This document shows, piece by piece, positions 33,412 through 45,600 of a stretch of 64,000 bases of DNA; position 1 is the stretch's first letter; each line of letters begins with the position of its first letter. This DNA is from Miscanthus floridulus (Eukaryota; Streptophyta; Magnoliopsida; Poales; Poaceae). The DNA is taken from contig NC_089591.1 in NCBI RefSeq assembly GCF_019320115.1, positions 63,976,111-64,040,110 of the forward strand, given 5' to 3'. The translations under genes and the position numbers were made by a program. Under the pieces are notes generated by a model that worked only from the letters and a program-made list of their open reading frames with translations, had not been told where the DNA came from and ran no database searches.

Positions 33412-34287
33412 TGAAGCTTATCCGGAAAAACCCCAAAACGTGGTGGCCTATATTATCATGGCACGACTTCCTAAGTCGCCGCTCCGGACTATTCTACGGC
33501 TGGCCGGCTACGCTCCAACTTTTGCAATGAAATGGACGATCGACCCTGCCGGACTGTTGAATCAATCATCCACCGCGCCTTGTTGAGGCGACGGCAGAGG
33601 CAACTCCCAGCGCGAGGTGGCCACGGCCACACAACGACGCGCGGATGCGCGGACGACGCGACGTCCAGTCCTAGTACGTGCAATACCTCCTGGCCGTACT
33701 GCCACGGCGGCGCCCGTGCCCGGCTGCCGGCGCCTCCGCGTCCGTGGCCACAAGTTTTAGCAGGAGTTTCGTGGGCGCACGTTTCGTTCGTGAACGACCG
33801 TGGCGCGGAGACGGACCGGGGCCCCGGGCCCCCGCCGCGCGGACGACGGGGCCGGCAAAACAACTCTTGGACGAGAGCGCGCGCGCTGTACAGGGATCGA
33901 CGTCGTGACGGGGCCGGGCGGGAGCGGCGCGGCTTTATCCGGGCGCCTCGAAGGAAATAGCTCGGCTGGTGGCGTATCTGTTTTTCTCTTGGCGGGGGAC
34001 GAAAGAACGACGGATCGGCGAATCCCCGGCCGGCTAGCTAGTGGCGGACGCGGCCGGCGCCGTCGCGGTCTCAGCTTTGACGGTCTCGCCAGGCAGGCAG
34101 GAAGGCGAGAGGTGCATGGAGCTGGCACGATAAGGAGATGGCCTTTTTATCTCTCCCGAACGGAGACGATAATGATACGAACCTATATACATACATAGGC
34201 TGAATTTCGAACGATTCCTACACGATGGCAAGGCACCGCCGCACAGGCGATGCTGCAGAATTTCATGAGCTACCGGATAGCTACAGC
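33412..34287. other. Unassigned GC-rich intergenic block
   Basis: Very GC-rich (33540-34110) with overlapping frames on all strands and no recognisable domain. Confidence 0.4.
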
Positions 34288-34425
34288 ATGTTCGTTTGGC
34301 TTGTGCTTGTCATATACAATCGTAAATTTTCAGTCGAAACAGTATTTTTCTTTCACACAAATCAGCCAGCAATACTTCTTCACGAACCAGCAACGATACA
34401 AACTGGCCAACCAAACAGGCTGCTA
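34288..34425. mobile_element. MITE, GTTCGTTTGGC...CCAAACAGGC family
   Basis: ATGTTCGTTTGGCTTGTGC on the left and AACCAAACAGGCTG on the right are inverted-type ends. The interior 'gaaacagtatttttctttcacacaaatcagcc' is family-typical. Confidence 0.7.
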
Positions 34426-35351
34426 GCCAATCGAGGTGTTCTTTTTTTCGGTGGAGATAATTGGCGCCTCGGTCTTTGCAATTAGCAAGAGGGAAACCAG
34501 AATGGTACGATCGAAGGAGATAACTGTGGATGCAAGAGGAAAATAAAAAACGGTACGACATCGAATCGAAGGACATAAATGGATTCGCCGATTATTAGGA
34601 CCTAAACCTTACAACAATCAGCTCTGTGCATACTTAGAACTTGTTTGGTAGATACGAGTACATCCGAACAAGGCCCTAACACTGAATTTGTCAAATTTAA
34701 AGTAAATTGCAAGATGTCTATCTTATCCCTCAAGGGCGGATCTAGAAACATCATACGAGGGGGGCTAATTAGTAAAGGACTTCTTGGGCTGTCTGCAGGG
34801 GGGCGGCTATCTTGGGCCGGACGTCAGGGATTTACTTGGGCTAGGGAAGACCTGTCCTGTAGAAAATTTGGGCTGTGCCCTGGGCTGCAGCACCCATAGC
34901 CCGGGGCCTGTATCCACCCCTGTTAACCCTTATGTGTAAACTTGTAAGCTCACCGTTTAAGGTGGGTGCTCTTGTCAGTAAGACTACTTCGCCCAATTCA
35001 TTGGCTCGATAAACATAATATTTGATGAAAATTAATAATTTAAAAGACACGGACAGATCCAAATTGCAACTTTTTTTTGCCTGGCTGCAATCTAAGATCT
35101 CCTATGGGCAATGGACCGACTCGTGTCCCATGGATGGCCTAACCAGCGTGCTTGCCCTTTATTATATCAGATATAGTCGATGAGTCAACTATCGATCTAC
35201 TCGTGCGTTGTGGGTACCTGAAGAAGTTTTGGGATGACATCCAAGCCTAGGCGAATGCCTGCCTACCAAGCATCGAACGTTGACTCAATTTTATGTCCGT
35301 ATCACATTTGTGGCACGCTGTCAGATGTAGTACCGGGTCCATGTTAAGGCA

Positions 35352-35420
35352 GTGTGGTCACTAATTGTTCTAGTTTTACGGGAGTTGTGGAAAGAGCGGG
35401 ATGTGAGAGTGTTTGATCGA
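35352..35420 (+). mobile_element. LINE remnant (C-terminal RT region)
   Basis: The plus frame reads VWSLIVLVLRELWKERDVRV, the tryptophan-rich WxxWKERN-type motif at the end of plant LINE ORF2 zf-RVT regions. Sequence on both sides is decayed. A second copy is at 49823-49891 in the duplication. Confidence 0.55.
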
Positions 35421-35778
35421 TGGTTTTTGCCACAACACGTGTTAGACTAAGAAAACCAAAGACAAAGCTAGACTTCGGTGTGCATAATGGTCCTAACTCC
35501 TAAATGCTTGAGACGGTCATGCTTTGATCCAATACCAATGGAAACCAGTGAAGAGGCAGCAACTCCCTTCTTGCCATCCATGGCAGTGAGTATGCATAAT
35601 GGACCTCCGCCTCTTGACTGACGCTCAAACTGAAACTACATCTGGTACAGTGAAAATAGTCTCTCTAAGATGCCTTCCTCTGATATGAAACCAAGGTCTA
35701 TCACTTTCTGTCTTCTTTAGATTATCCATTCAGATATTGCAACAAATTATTTTCTTTTGGCCTATTGTTAAAACTAAT

Positions 35779-35880
35779 TGTCGGTGTTTCGAGTAAACAC
35801 CAACGAGTAAATTTCTAATATTACGCGTCTGACTCGGATGGTGTGCTAAGAGGACATGAGGTTTATACTGGTTCGGGCAG
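35779..35880 (-). repeat. 102-bp inverted LTR U5-end fragment abutting LTR C
   Basis: It begins TGTCGGTGTTTC, the exact inverse of LTR C's end GAAACACCGACA (37269-37280). 'cggatggtg' and 'aggtttatactggttcgggca' match the reverse complement of 37170-37215. It reads as the 3' end of a related LTR in minus orientation, joined base-to-base to the start of LTR C at 35881. Confidence 0.7.
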
Positions 35881-37280
35881 TGTCGGGTACCTTAGAACAG
35901 GATACCCCGAATGAACATCAAAGAAGTCACTTAAGTCCCATAAAAAAACAAAGCTAGAAGGTAAGCCGTGGGCCCTTCACCCGCCACGTCCGAGCCCACC
36001 AGGCCCTCCGCCTCGCCTCGAGCCTCGCGCAGAAGGTCTCGGCGTCCTGACGCAATCTCCGCCTCGCGCGAGGCTCTCCACGGAAGGCCTCGGTAGGGAA
36101 CACGATCTCCCCCTCGCGCGAGGCTCTCCATGGAAGGCCTCGGCAGGGGGTGCATTCTCCGTATCGCGCGAGGCCTCTCACGGAAGGCCTCGGCAAGGAG
36201 TCCGATCTCCGTCTCGCGCGAGGCTCCGCTCCCCGTCTCGCGCGAGGCCTCATTCTCCGTATCACGCGAGGCCAGCTTATCCATAGTCCGTCGCCCCCGC
36301 CTCGGCCAGTCTTCCCGACAGCACGTCATGTCTCATTAATACTTCAACCACTCCCGCAATCTTAGCCGAACGATGGCTCGACGCCACAGAATGGCCGACG
36401 GGACATGAGGTCACATCGGCCCCATACCGGCTGAGACAGGGCACGGCGGGGATTACCGGTCACTGTATCCTGACGCTGTGCCCACGATCAGCGCCCACAC
36501 TGCACTGTGCCCCGCGATCCCCGCCTCGAAAACAACGCGACATGGACGGCCTGGCCCGGTTCATCACCGCCTCCAAGCTAGCACCCTGGATCAACCGCTC
36601 TCTCCGGGCCTCAGCACTATGCACCAGGGCCTCGGCTACCTCGAGATTCGTGTCTATCGAGACCTCCCACTGTGGTACAGCCTCGGCACTGACCGAGCCT
36701 CGGCCTCACGCGCCGCCAATCCATAGCGATCCACGTCCTGGCCGCCGCGCTTGCTCTGAGGCAGCCCAGGAGCTCCCATGACGCACAGGGTTGGACGTGA
36801 CCAGCACGTCGCCCTAGTGCTCCAAGGACGGACCACTCCGACGACCACGCCGCCACAGGAACAGGCCACAGGGCTCGGACACACCGCCCCTATTGGCACG
36901 ACGCCGTATAGTCAGCACATGTACTGTCCTTGTACTCCCTTCAACTATAAAAGGAGAGGACTTGGGCCACTTAGAGGGACAAAGAAGAACACACACACAC
37001 ACACGCACACATCTCAGCCGCCTGAGAGCAACGTCTCAAGCGGCCCACACGACACCTTGCCGAGACCTGGGATCAATTCCCTCTCTCACCCAGCTTGTAA
37101 CCCCCTACTACAAGCACTTCGGTGCAAGGAATACAAGATCGATCTCTCAGACTGGACGTAGGGCACCGATTGCCTGAACCAGTATAAACCTTGTGTCTCT
37201 TTGCATCACCATCCGGGATTAGGGACACGCAGTTCACATTTACTGGTTGGTTGAGGACCCCCCGGTCTGAAACACCGACA
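35881..37280 (+). repeat. 5' LTR of element C (1400 bp)
   Basis: It runs TGTCGGGTACC at 35881 to AACACCGACA at 37280. The left edge is confirmed by the 3' copy, where the same start directly follows the purine tract. A CTATAAAAGGAG TATA box lies at 36945-36956 and the U5 'cctgaaccagtataaacc' at about 37173. Against the 3' LTR, about 40 of the shared 592 bases differ (counted by eye). Confidence 0.85.
36056..36275. repeat. 50-bp tandem array in U3 of LTR C
   Basis: Units begin TCTCC at 36056, 36106, 36156 and 36206, an exact 50-bp period. Each carries CTCGCGCGAGG followed by GGAAGGCCTCGG, with partial units after. The 3' LTR has the same array (about 48909-49128). Confidence 0.85.
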
Positions 37281-37300
37281 GTTGGTGCGCCAGGTAGGGG
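37281..37300 (+). other. Primer-binding region of element C
   Basis: GTTGGTGCGCCAGGTAGGGG follows the LTR end at once, as in related grass gypsy elements. I do not assign the tRNA. Confidence 0.6.
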
Positions 37301-37338
37301 CCTCTGCGTGTCAGTTTTGTCATCCCAGCAAGTTCCGG

Positions 37339-39806
37339 ATGGTAGACCTCGTACGACCATTGCGTCTCGGCACGGTGGTTTGGTTTGGAAGCCTAGAGTT
37401 CATGTCTCTAGGGCATGAGTACGACATGGTACTCCTCACTCCTCGGGCCCCACCAACTGACGACTGAAGTCACGCACCGGACAGCCCAGGCGCAGGCGGC
37501 GCCCAGGCGGCCGCTCTCACCGCGCTCGCCAGGCACGACGCGAGCAAGACCACCCCGACTGCTACGCGAATCCGGGGCGGCACGCCGCTCTCCGCCGATA
37601 TCCTACGACCAGCTAGTTGGCACAGGGTCCCTGGCTAGGGGACCTGTCTAGCCTGAGCTTGGACAAAGGAAAATCATCGGTGGCACACGGCGATGCCCAG
37701 TCATCAAGCTCTGCTCCACCACTCCCGGAGGAGTCAATCCCAGCAGGAGCAAAGTCTGGCGACTGGCACCATCCCCATACCCCTTTGGGTTGAGAAATAC
37801 CGCCGCCTCTTATGCTTACGCTTACGCTGCCGCTCACAAGGATCCCTCAGAACGCCGCCAACGCTTCACTCTCGACCTGAGCACCCACGCCGACTCCTCG
37901 GAGGAGGACGAGGCATGGCCTGGAGTGGATTTCTCCAGGACTCCATGACCCTGGGGCTATGCGCTAGTTCTTGGTCCACAAGCGACTACTGCTTAGGCTA
38001 CTCCGACTCCGACGACGAGGGCACCTACGACCCCACTCGCGAGTGTTTCCACGTCGGGCTCGGGATGCCGAGGGCGGGCGAGGAGGACGAGGGGGCAAAT
38101 AGCCGTTCCCCGCTTTGCCCGGGTACAGGCGCCACCACACCTCCACGCATTGTCATGCCGGCAGCACGGAACGAGAACCTCGCTCCTGCGCGACCTCAAC
38201 GCCTGGACCTAGAACAGCTCCATGAGCTCTAGGCCAAGGTCGAACAAGACCGACTTCTTCTATAGCAGCTTCGAGACTCTCTTGAACAGGGACAGCGAGG
38301 TCACGACGAAGGCGGAGGAGCCCGACAGAGGGCCCATGATGTGCATCACCGCATCCATGACGACGAAGGGAGTGAGCAACCCCCAGTCTTCAATCGCGCT
38401 AGCCAGAACATCGTGGCTGTGGCAATGCTAGTCCGTGCAATGCCCGAGCCTTCTACCACGGAGGGGCGGCGGGTCCGCGGTGAGCTCCAGGATCTCCTAG
38501 AGACCGCCGCGGTACAGCAGGCCGAAAGTTCCACCTCCCGATGGCACGAGGGTGCCTCAAACTTGCCCGCAGCCCCGCCTCAGCAAGATAGGGAAGCCTC
38601 GGTTCATCCCGAGCCCGCTCGAGCATCGATAGCCCACAGGGCCCCCGTGCTTCTGGACCGCCTCGACCATCGACGCGAGGCGCAGGGAGACCATGAGGTG
38701 GTCAGCAGGCGACGATGCCACGACAATGAAGGGCCCGCTTGGGGTTACCACCCGCACTGAGGCGGCCGCTATGACAGCGAGGAGGACCACAGTCCTTCTC
38801 CTAAACCGCTAGGCCATCGGGTCTTCAGTAGGGCCATCCGCGCTGCCCTTTTCCTGGTCCGGTTTTGGCAACCAACCAATCTCACGAAATATAGCGGTGA
38901 GACCAACTCCGAACTCTAGCTTGCCGATTACCGCCTGGCCTGCCAGCTAGGTGGCGTGGACGTTGACCTGCTCATCATCCGCAACCTCCCCTTGCTCTTG
39001 TTAGGCTCAGCGCGAGCCTGGCTTGAGCACCTTCCTCCCTCACAAATCCACGACTGGCGTGACTTGGTTAGGATCTTCGTCGGAAACTTCCAAGGCATAT
39101 ACGTGCGCCCTGGGAAATCCTGGGACCTTAAAAGCTGTCGCCAGAAGCTAGATGAGTCTCTTCAAGACTTCATCCGGTGCTTCTCCAAACAGTGCACCGA
39201 GTTGTCCAGCGTCGGCGACTCGGAGATCGTCCAGGCTTTCCTCTCTGGCACCACCTGCCGGGACTTGGTTCGAGAGTTAGGTCGGAACATGCCGTGCTCC
39301 TTGACATCGCCACCAACTTCGCCTCAGGTGAGGAGGCTGTTGGAGCCATCTTCCTCGATAGCGACGCCAAGGGTAAGCAGAGGGACGAGGCCCCCGAGGC
39401 CTCGGCCTCCTGCCTCCCCAAGAGAAAGAAGAAGGGGTGCCTAGGGAAGCAGGAGGTCTTGGGGGCCGATCTGGTCATGGCCGCAGAGCACAAGAATCCC
39501 CGATGCTTCAAAGGCCCTAGGCCTTTTGATGACATGCTTAAGAAACCCTGCCCTTACCACCAAGGCCCGGTCAAGCACGCCCTCGAGGATTGCTCCATGC
39601 TACGACGTTACTATGCTAGGCTTAGGCTCCCCGACGACAACGCCAAGCAGAAGGGCACCGGCGACCGGGACGAGGACAAGGACGACGGGTTCCCCGAGGT
39701 ACGCAATGCCTTCATGATCTTCGGTGGACCCTCGGCGTGCCTTACAGCGCGACAACACAAGAGGGAACACCGAGAGGTCTTCTTGATCAAGGTGGCCACC
39801 CCCTAG
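37339..39806 (+). pseudogene. gag of element C (frameshifted)
   Basis: Structural Gag in several frames. The N-terminal part is at 38341-38760, with QNIVAVAMLVRAMPEP and TAAVQQAESSTSR. The capsid block is at 38956-39300, with LLLLGSARAWLEHLP, KSWDLKSCRQKLDESLQDF and FSKQCTELSSVGDSEIVQAF. A shift of frame at about 39290 leads to a Lys-rich nucleocapsid (39300-39806) with the CPYHQGPVKHALEDC zinc-type motif. Stops before 38341 and between 38760 and 38956 break the reading. The parallel with element B's gag supports the assignment. Confidence 0.8.
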
Positions 39807-39869
39807 TACCTTGACTGGTCTTGGGAGGCGATCACCTTCGATTGAGACGACCACCCTGACCATGTTCTG

Positions 39870-41925
39870 AATCCCAGGCAGTACCCACTGGTTGTCGACC
39901 CGATCATCAGCAACACCCGACTCTCCAAGGTGTTGATGGACGGAGGCAGCGGCCTTAACATCCTCTACGTCAATACCCTGGAGCTCTTGGAGATCGACCG
40001 ATCGAGGCTCCGAGGCGACGTCGCACCCTTCCACGGCATTGTGCCAGGGAAGCGCTCGTGACCCCTCGGGCGCATTGACCTTCTCGTCTGCTTTAGCACC
40101 CCCTCCAACTACCGCAAGGAAGTCCTTACCTTCGAGGTAGTCGGGTTTGAGGGAGCCTACCATGCCATCCTGGGGCAGCTGTGCTACACCAAGTTCATGG
40201 CAGTCCCCAACTATACCTACCTCAAGCTCAAAATGCTAGGCCCCAGCGGTATCATCACGATTGAGTCCACGTACGAACATGCATACGACTGCGATGTTGA
40301 GTGCATCGAGTACGCCGAGGCTCTTGCGGAGGCTGAGACCCTCATCACCCACCTCGACCAACTCAGTGGCGAGGCGCCTGACTCCAAGCGTCACACGGGG
40401 GCGTTCGAGCCCGTCGAGGCCATCAAACTCATCCCGATCGACCCCGCCTGCCCCGATGATCGAGCGCTGAGGATCAGCGCCACCCTCGACATCAAATAGG
40501 AAGCCATGCTCGTCAACTTTCTCCGTGTGAATGCCGACATATTCGCATGGAGTCCCTCGGACATGCCAGGCATACCGAGGGAGGTCGTCGAGCATGCCCT
40601 AGACATCTAGGCCGGATCTAGACCGATGAGGCAACGCCTGCGCCGCTTCGATGAGGAAAAGCGTAGGGCCATCAATGAGGAGATACAGAAACTCTTGGCG
40701 GCCGAATTTATCAAAGAAGTGTCCCACCCAGAGTGGTTGGCTAACCCCATGTTAGTCAAGAAGAAAAATGGGAAATGGAGGATGTGCGTAGACTACACCG
40801 GTTTGAACAAAGCCTATCCAAAAGTCCCCTTTCCATTACCCCAAATCGATCAAATCGTTGATTCCACTGCAGGGTGCGAGACCCTGTCTTTCCTTGATGC
40901 ATATTCTGGTTACCATCAAATCAAGATGAAAGAGTCAGACCAGCTCGTGACTTCTTTCATCACACCATTCGGCATGTACTGCTACGTGACTACGCCTTTC
41001 GGCCTCAGAAACACAGGTGCCACGTACCAGCGGTGCATGACCTAGGTCTTTGGCGACAACATTAGGCGGACCATCGAGGCCTACGTAGACGACATCATGG
41101 TCAAGACCAGAAAAGCCAAGGGTCTCGTCGACGACTTGAGGATAACCTTCAAATGCCTTAGAGAGAAGGGCATCAAGCTGAATCCCGAGAAGTGTGTGTT
41201 TGGGGTCCCTCGAGGCATGCTCTTGGGGTTCATAGTCTCGGAACACGGCATTGAAGCCAACCCAGAGAAAGTCTCAGCCATAACCAGCATGGGACCAATT
41301 AGAGACCTCAAGGGAGTACAGAGGGTCATGGGATGCCTTGCGGCCCTGAGCTGCTTCATCTCGCGCCTCGGTGAAAAAGGTTTGCCTCTGTACCGACTCT
41401 TGAGAAAATCCGAGCGTTTTTCTTTGACCCCCAAGGCCGAAGAAGCCCTCGACAGGCTCAAAGCACTGCTCACGAATCCTCCTATCCTAGTGCCCCCGAC
41501 CAGGGACGAGGCCCTCTTACTCTACGTTGCCGCAATGACCCAAGTGGTCAGCACTGCCATAGTAGTAGAGAGGTAGGAAGAGGGGCATGCTCTGCCCACG
41601 CAATGACCTGTTTATTTCATCAGCGAGGTGCTCTCTGAGACCAAAGCACGCTACCCCCATGTTCAGAAGCTAGTCTACGCCGTAGTCTTGGCCTGACGCA
41701 AGTTGCGTGAGTACTTCGAGTCTCACCCAGTGACTGTGGTGTCATCTTTCCCCCTGGGCAAGATAGTTCATAACCGGGAGGCCTCAGGCAGGATAGCCAA
41801 GTGGGCCGTTGAGCTTATGGGGGAAACCTTGACTTTTGCGCCTCGAAAAGCGATCAAGTCTCAGGTCTTGGCCGATTTCGTGGCTAGCACAGAGCATAGA
41901 GCAACAAGGGCCGCCACAAGCTGAC
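39870..41925 (+). pseudogene. Protease-reverse transcriptase-RNase H of element C (multiple stops)
   Basis: The aspartic protease region has VLMDGGSGLNILY (about 39932). The next conserved block ends YHAILGQLCYTKFMA (about 40160). The RT spans 40626-41576: KRRAINEEIQKLLAAEFI, NPMLVKKKNGKWRMCVDYTG, FLDAYSGYHQI, YCYVTTPFGLRNTGATYQR and the catalytic YVDD at 41082-41093. The RNase H part includes YFISEVLSETKARYPHVQK and LADFVAST. In-frame stops fall near 40060, 40498, 40608, 41043, 41576, 41604 and 41696. Several look like CAG/CGA-to-stop transitions. No functional polyprotein can be made. Confidence 0.9.
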
Positions 41926-42054
41926 CCCGCCATGGGAAGGACCATACATCATCGCCCAAGTACTGAAGCCCAGGACCTACAAGCTGGCCAACGAGAAGGG
42001 CGAAGTCTTCACCAACGCTTGGAACATAGAACAACTACGTCGCTTTTATCCCTA
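41900..42054 (+). pseudogene. Integrase C-terminal tail, core deleted
   Basis: The frame KLTPPWEGPYIIAQVLKPRT ... NAWNIEQLRRFYP-stop is the end of gypsy integrases. It follows RNase H sequence (ending near 41897) almost directly. The zinc-binding and DDE catalytic parts of integrase (about 1 kb) are missing, so this is an internal deletion. Confidence 0.8.
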
Positions 42055-42621
42055 AATTTCCAAGCATTGTATATGTCGTTTCTCGAAATACAATTAAAAA
42101 GCGTTCTTTAGTTGGTCTAATTTTTCGAGAAACCCCCCGAGCCCATCGTAGGTCTCGGCAATACAGTAACACGGCAAGGGAGACTCGGCTCTGCCTCGGT
42201 AGAACCAAGCCTCCCTCGGGGGCTAGATGGGGGACTCCCCCTAGGTCCCACACACCATTCTTCAGTCGTTTTTCGCAAAAATTCCTACGCCAAGACTCTA
42301 GCATGCTCTGACGAATCAGTTGTAAAAACCCCTCGGACTAAGGTCTGTTTCCTAAGCAAGAGGCCGATAGAGTTGCGAGACAGCCTACGCCTCCGGGCTA
42401 TGGCACTCCCTCACTACCTCTCACCCAAGGGACGGCTTAGGCCTCAAGGGGGTGTTTTGCAAACGAAATCTAATCAGGAGCAACAGAGGGCAGAGGCTCA
42501 GAAACATGAGAAAAACAACTAAGAAACACAAATACTTTAAAAATAAAGGCCTCGATGGCCATAAGCGTTACGATACAAAAATAACTCCTACTTTATTTTT
42601 ACATAGCCCCCAGGGCCCAGA

Positions 42622-45600
42622 TCAAGGCTCAGGGCCTTCAGCACCGGCAGATGGTAGGGGAGGAACCACCTCCTCTTCAAAGAGCATCGCCAGCGCCATG
42701 CCAGGGCCTTCCGCCGCCTCCATCAGCTTCGTGACCACCGCGTCAGCCTCCTCGTCATCATCAGGCAGGACATACCCATCACTGTTGGCCGAGAGGTCGA
42801 CGCCGACATAGTGAGAAGAGATGACAGCCAACGCGCGCTTGACACCCATGTGCAGCGCTCCTCAGAACCGCTCGCGCATCTGGTTGCTCAGCGTGATCAA
42901 ATGGCTCCCTAGAGAGCTGCCTGACTGAACCCCTTCAACCTCCAAGGCATCGCAGGCGGAAAGGGCAGCGTGTTTCAATGCCTCGTGCTCCCTGATCTCG
43001 GTCTCAAGCACCGTCTGCACCGCGCTAGAAGCCTCGGCTGCCCTAGTAACCTCCGCCTCTGACTCTGCACCATGGAGAACAGAGTAAGGTTGAGCGAGGG
43101 AAAAAACAACCTAAATTAGGAGAGGAAGCCCATGGAACTCACCCTTGGTCCTTAGCTCCCAGTGTCAGGTCTGGACCTGACAGGCCTCGGCTTTCTCCTT
43201 CTAGTGCAGGGCCTTGGCCCTAGAAGCCTCGGCCTCCTCCTTCAAGCGCTGGGCCTCGACCCGAGAAGCCTCGGCTGCCCTAGAAGCTTCACTCCCCAGC
43301 TCTGCGTCACACAAGGGAGTTAGGGAGCAAACATAAGGAAAAGAAAACAAAATGAGGGGGCTAAAACTCACCCTCGACCGTCCCCCTCCAAACCACAGCC
43401 TCAGTTTGTGAGGCCTCAGCTGCAGCAAGGGCCTCATCTAAGGCACCTTTCATTAGCTGGTGCGCCCTCTGTTCTACCCCCAGCTGCCCCACGAGAGCTG
43501 CGGCCGAGGCCGTAGCTTCAATGGCTCGGCCCCTAAAGGCATCCTGATCTCTGACTACGCGGGTGAGCTCCTCCTCCAACTCCTTGACCCGCGCCGCCAG
43601 AGGGGCGAGCTACATCTGGGCCATGGCCGCCTCGACCTTTGCATCGGCACAACGAAGGCGGAGGTCCTCTACCTCCGCGCTCCGTGCCGATAGGAGCTCA
43701 TTGGCACCGGCAAGAAGGCCCTTCTGCCGCTGAAGCTGGTCCCAGACGCCCCTCTCCTGCCGGAGAAAGACCGACTTCCCAAGGGACTGGGTCTCGAGCT
43801 CCTAGGGAAGCAGAACAGGGGTCATTGATTGCAACAAAACTAGAAAAGGACAATGTCACGCGAGAAACGAAAACATGAACCTAGGCGACTCCGGGCAGTT
43901 CGTCGGCCACCACGGACAGGGCCATCCGTAGCGACCGCTCCACCAGCTGGTGGTATTGCTCGAAGGTGCCCCAGCGCCCGCCCTCGGCTGCGTCCTCGAG
44001 GGCGAACAGAGGCTCCCCCTTAGGGTCGTCCTGGCTCTGCCACAGTACCCATGGATGATCTCACCCGCGAGGCTCGGGTCGCGCCCACACGAGGGCTGAG
44101 CTTCCCCCGTCCAAGATCGGCGCTGGTTGTTCCACAGCACCAGCATCCTCGGCGTCGACCACCTCCCGTGCCCGGGAAGTATCATCGGAGGTGATCAGAT
44201 AGACCTCTGCCTCCCGGGCGCTCTCTCGCAACAACGGCGGCCCCTAAACCAAGGGCGTCACCGAGGCCTCCGTCGCCTTCATCTCCGCCTCCTAGATAGC
44301 TGGCCTCGCCACCATCACAACGACCTTGGTGATCTTGGGGGCTCCGGCCTCCGAGACTATGGCCTCAACGGTCTCGGGGGCTCTGGCCTCCACCATCGTG
44401 GCCTTGGTGAACGCAGAAACACTGACCACGGTCGCTGCAGTCTCGGCGGTCTTGGGCGCCCTGGCCTCCGTTGCCTCAGCCTCGGAGACCCCAGGGGCCT
44501 CGGCAACCAAGGGCACGCTGGCCCCATCTGACTCGTGAGCCTCGCCCTCGCGGGGCGGAAGCACTCCCTCCCTCGTCTATGTAGGGGTCACCTCGGTAGC
44601 CCCTCCTTGGGCGGCCGGCTCCTTTGGGTCGGCCCTCACCGACGCCGCATCGCGTTGGATAGTGGCTTGTGCCTCTGCCACCTAGTGGGCGGAGGAGCCG
44701 GGGCTCGCCTTGAGCGCCTTAAGGGGTGCCAAGGGAAGCTCATCCACAGGCCGCTTCCGACTAAGGAAAAATAACCTACAGGGTCAGCGCGAGACCAAAA
44801 GGCGAACGGAAGGCACTATGACCCTGCCAAGAATACACTTACCTTGAACAGGGCGGCAACCACTTTGCCATGGCAAACCTCATCCACAACGGTGGAGGCG
44901 GCGGTAGAGGCGTAGCCTCCGTATCCATCGGCGCCGGTCGGTCCTCAATGGACCCCGGCATCCCTTTGGTCCTCTGCGGGGTCGGTGGCATCGTCTCCAC
45001 CGCCACTTGTTCCACCATGGCCGCCGAGCCCACCGGGCTGACGGCGCATTTGCCCAACGCCTGCGCCTCAGGCATGTTGGCCTCGGCCCCAGAGCAGGCA
45101 ACCGCTGACCTTGGGTCCGCTTCTCCTCCTCCTCCCAGGAGTGCCGGGCTACTTGCCAATGCCCCGGGCACCACCTCCAGTATGTTAGGAAGGTGGTCCA
45201 GGGGACCTCGCCCCACCTCGCCCCCATCATCCTCGTTCGAGGCCTCCATCGACAGCGACAATGACGGGGATTCCTCCAGCGAGAGACCATCCTTCCTTTG
45301 TTGACGGCGGCACTTATCCAGCTCCTCGCGTGCGAGGATTTGCTTTGTGCGCTTCGCCGCCTTGGCGTCTTTCCGCTTTTTCTACGCATCGGCGTGCACG
45401 CGGTTGATCGCCCGCCACCTCGCGTCCTCGGGAACGGGCAGTGGAGAGGAGCGCATGTCCCTCATCCCCTGTAGGAACGACGGACACGCATAAGGAAACA
45501 AGGGGTAAGGGGAGATTGAGGAGGCTCGAAGGCTACAATGGCACACGACTTACCAGCGAGAGGAACCCCCGCGATGGCCGCATCGCGATAGGGGTCAAGT

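Larger units (their letters stand above)
34856..36103. repeat. Duplicated segment, copy 1 (flank plus LTR start)
   Basis: It matches 49326-50574 at an offset of 14470-14471 bp with a single 1-bp length difference in a T run. By eye, about 9 substitutions fall in the first ~1 kb. The segment contains a LINE remnant, a 102-bp inverted LTR-end fragment and the first 223 bp of LTR C. Confidence 0.9.

Noticed and set aside
33532..34198. GC-rich open frames on both strands
   Set aside because: No domain, with mutually overlapping frames, consistent with base composition.
44127..45304. Plus-strand Gly/Leu/Ala-rich frames
   Set aside because: Shadows of the minus-strand antisense gene of element C. 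Splice sites and family motifs lie on the minus strand.
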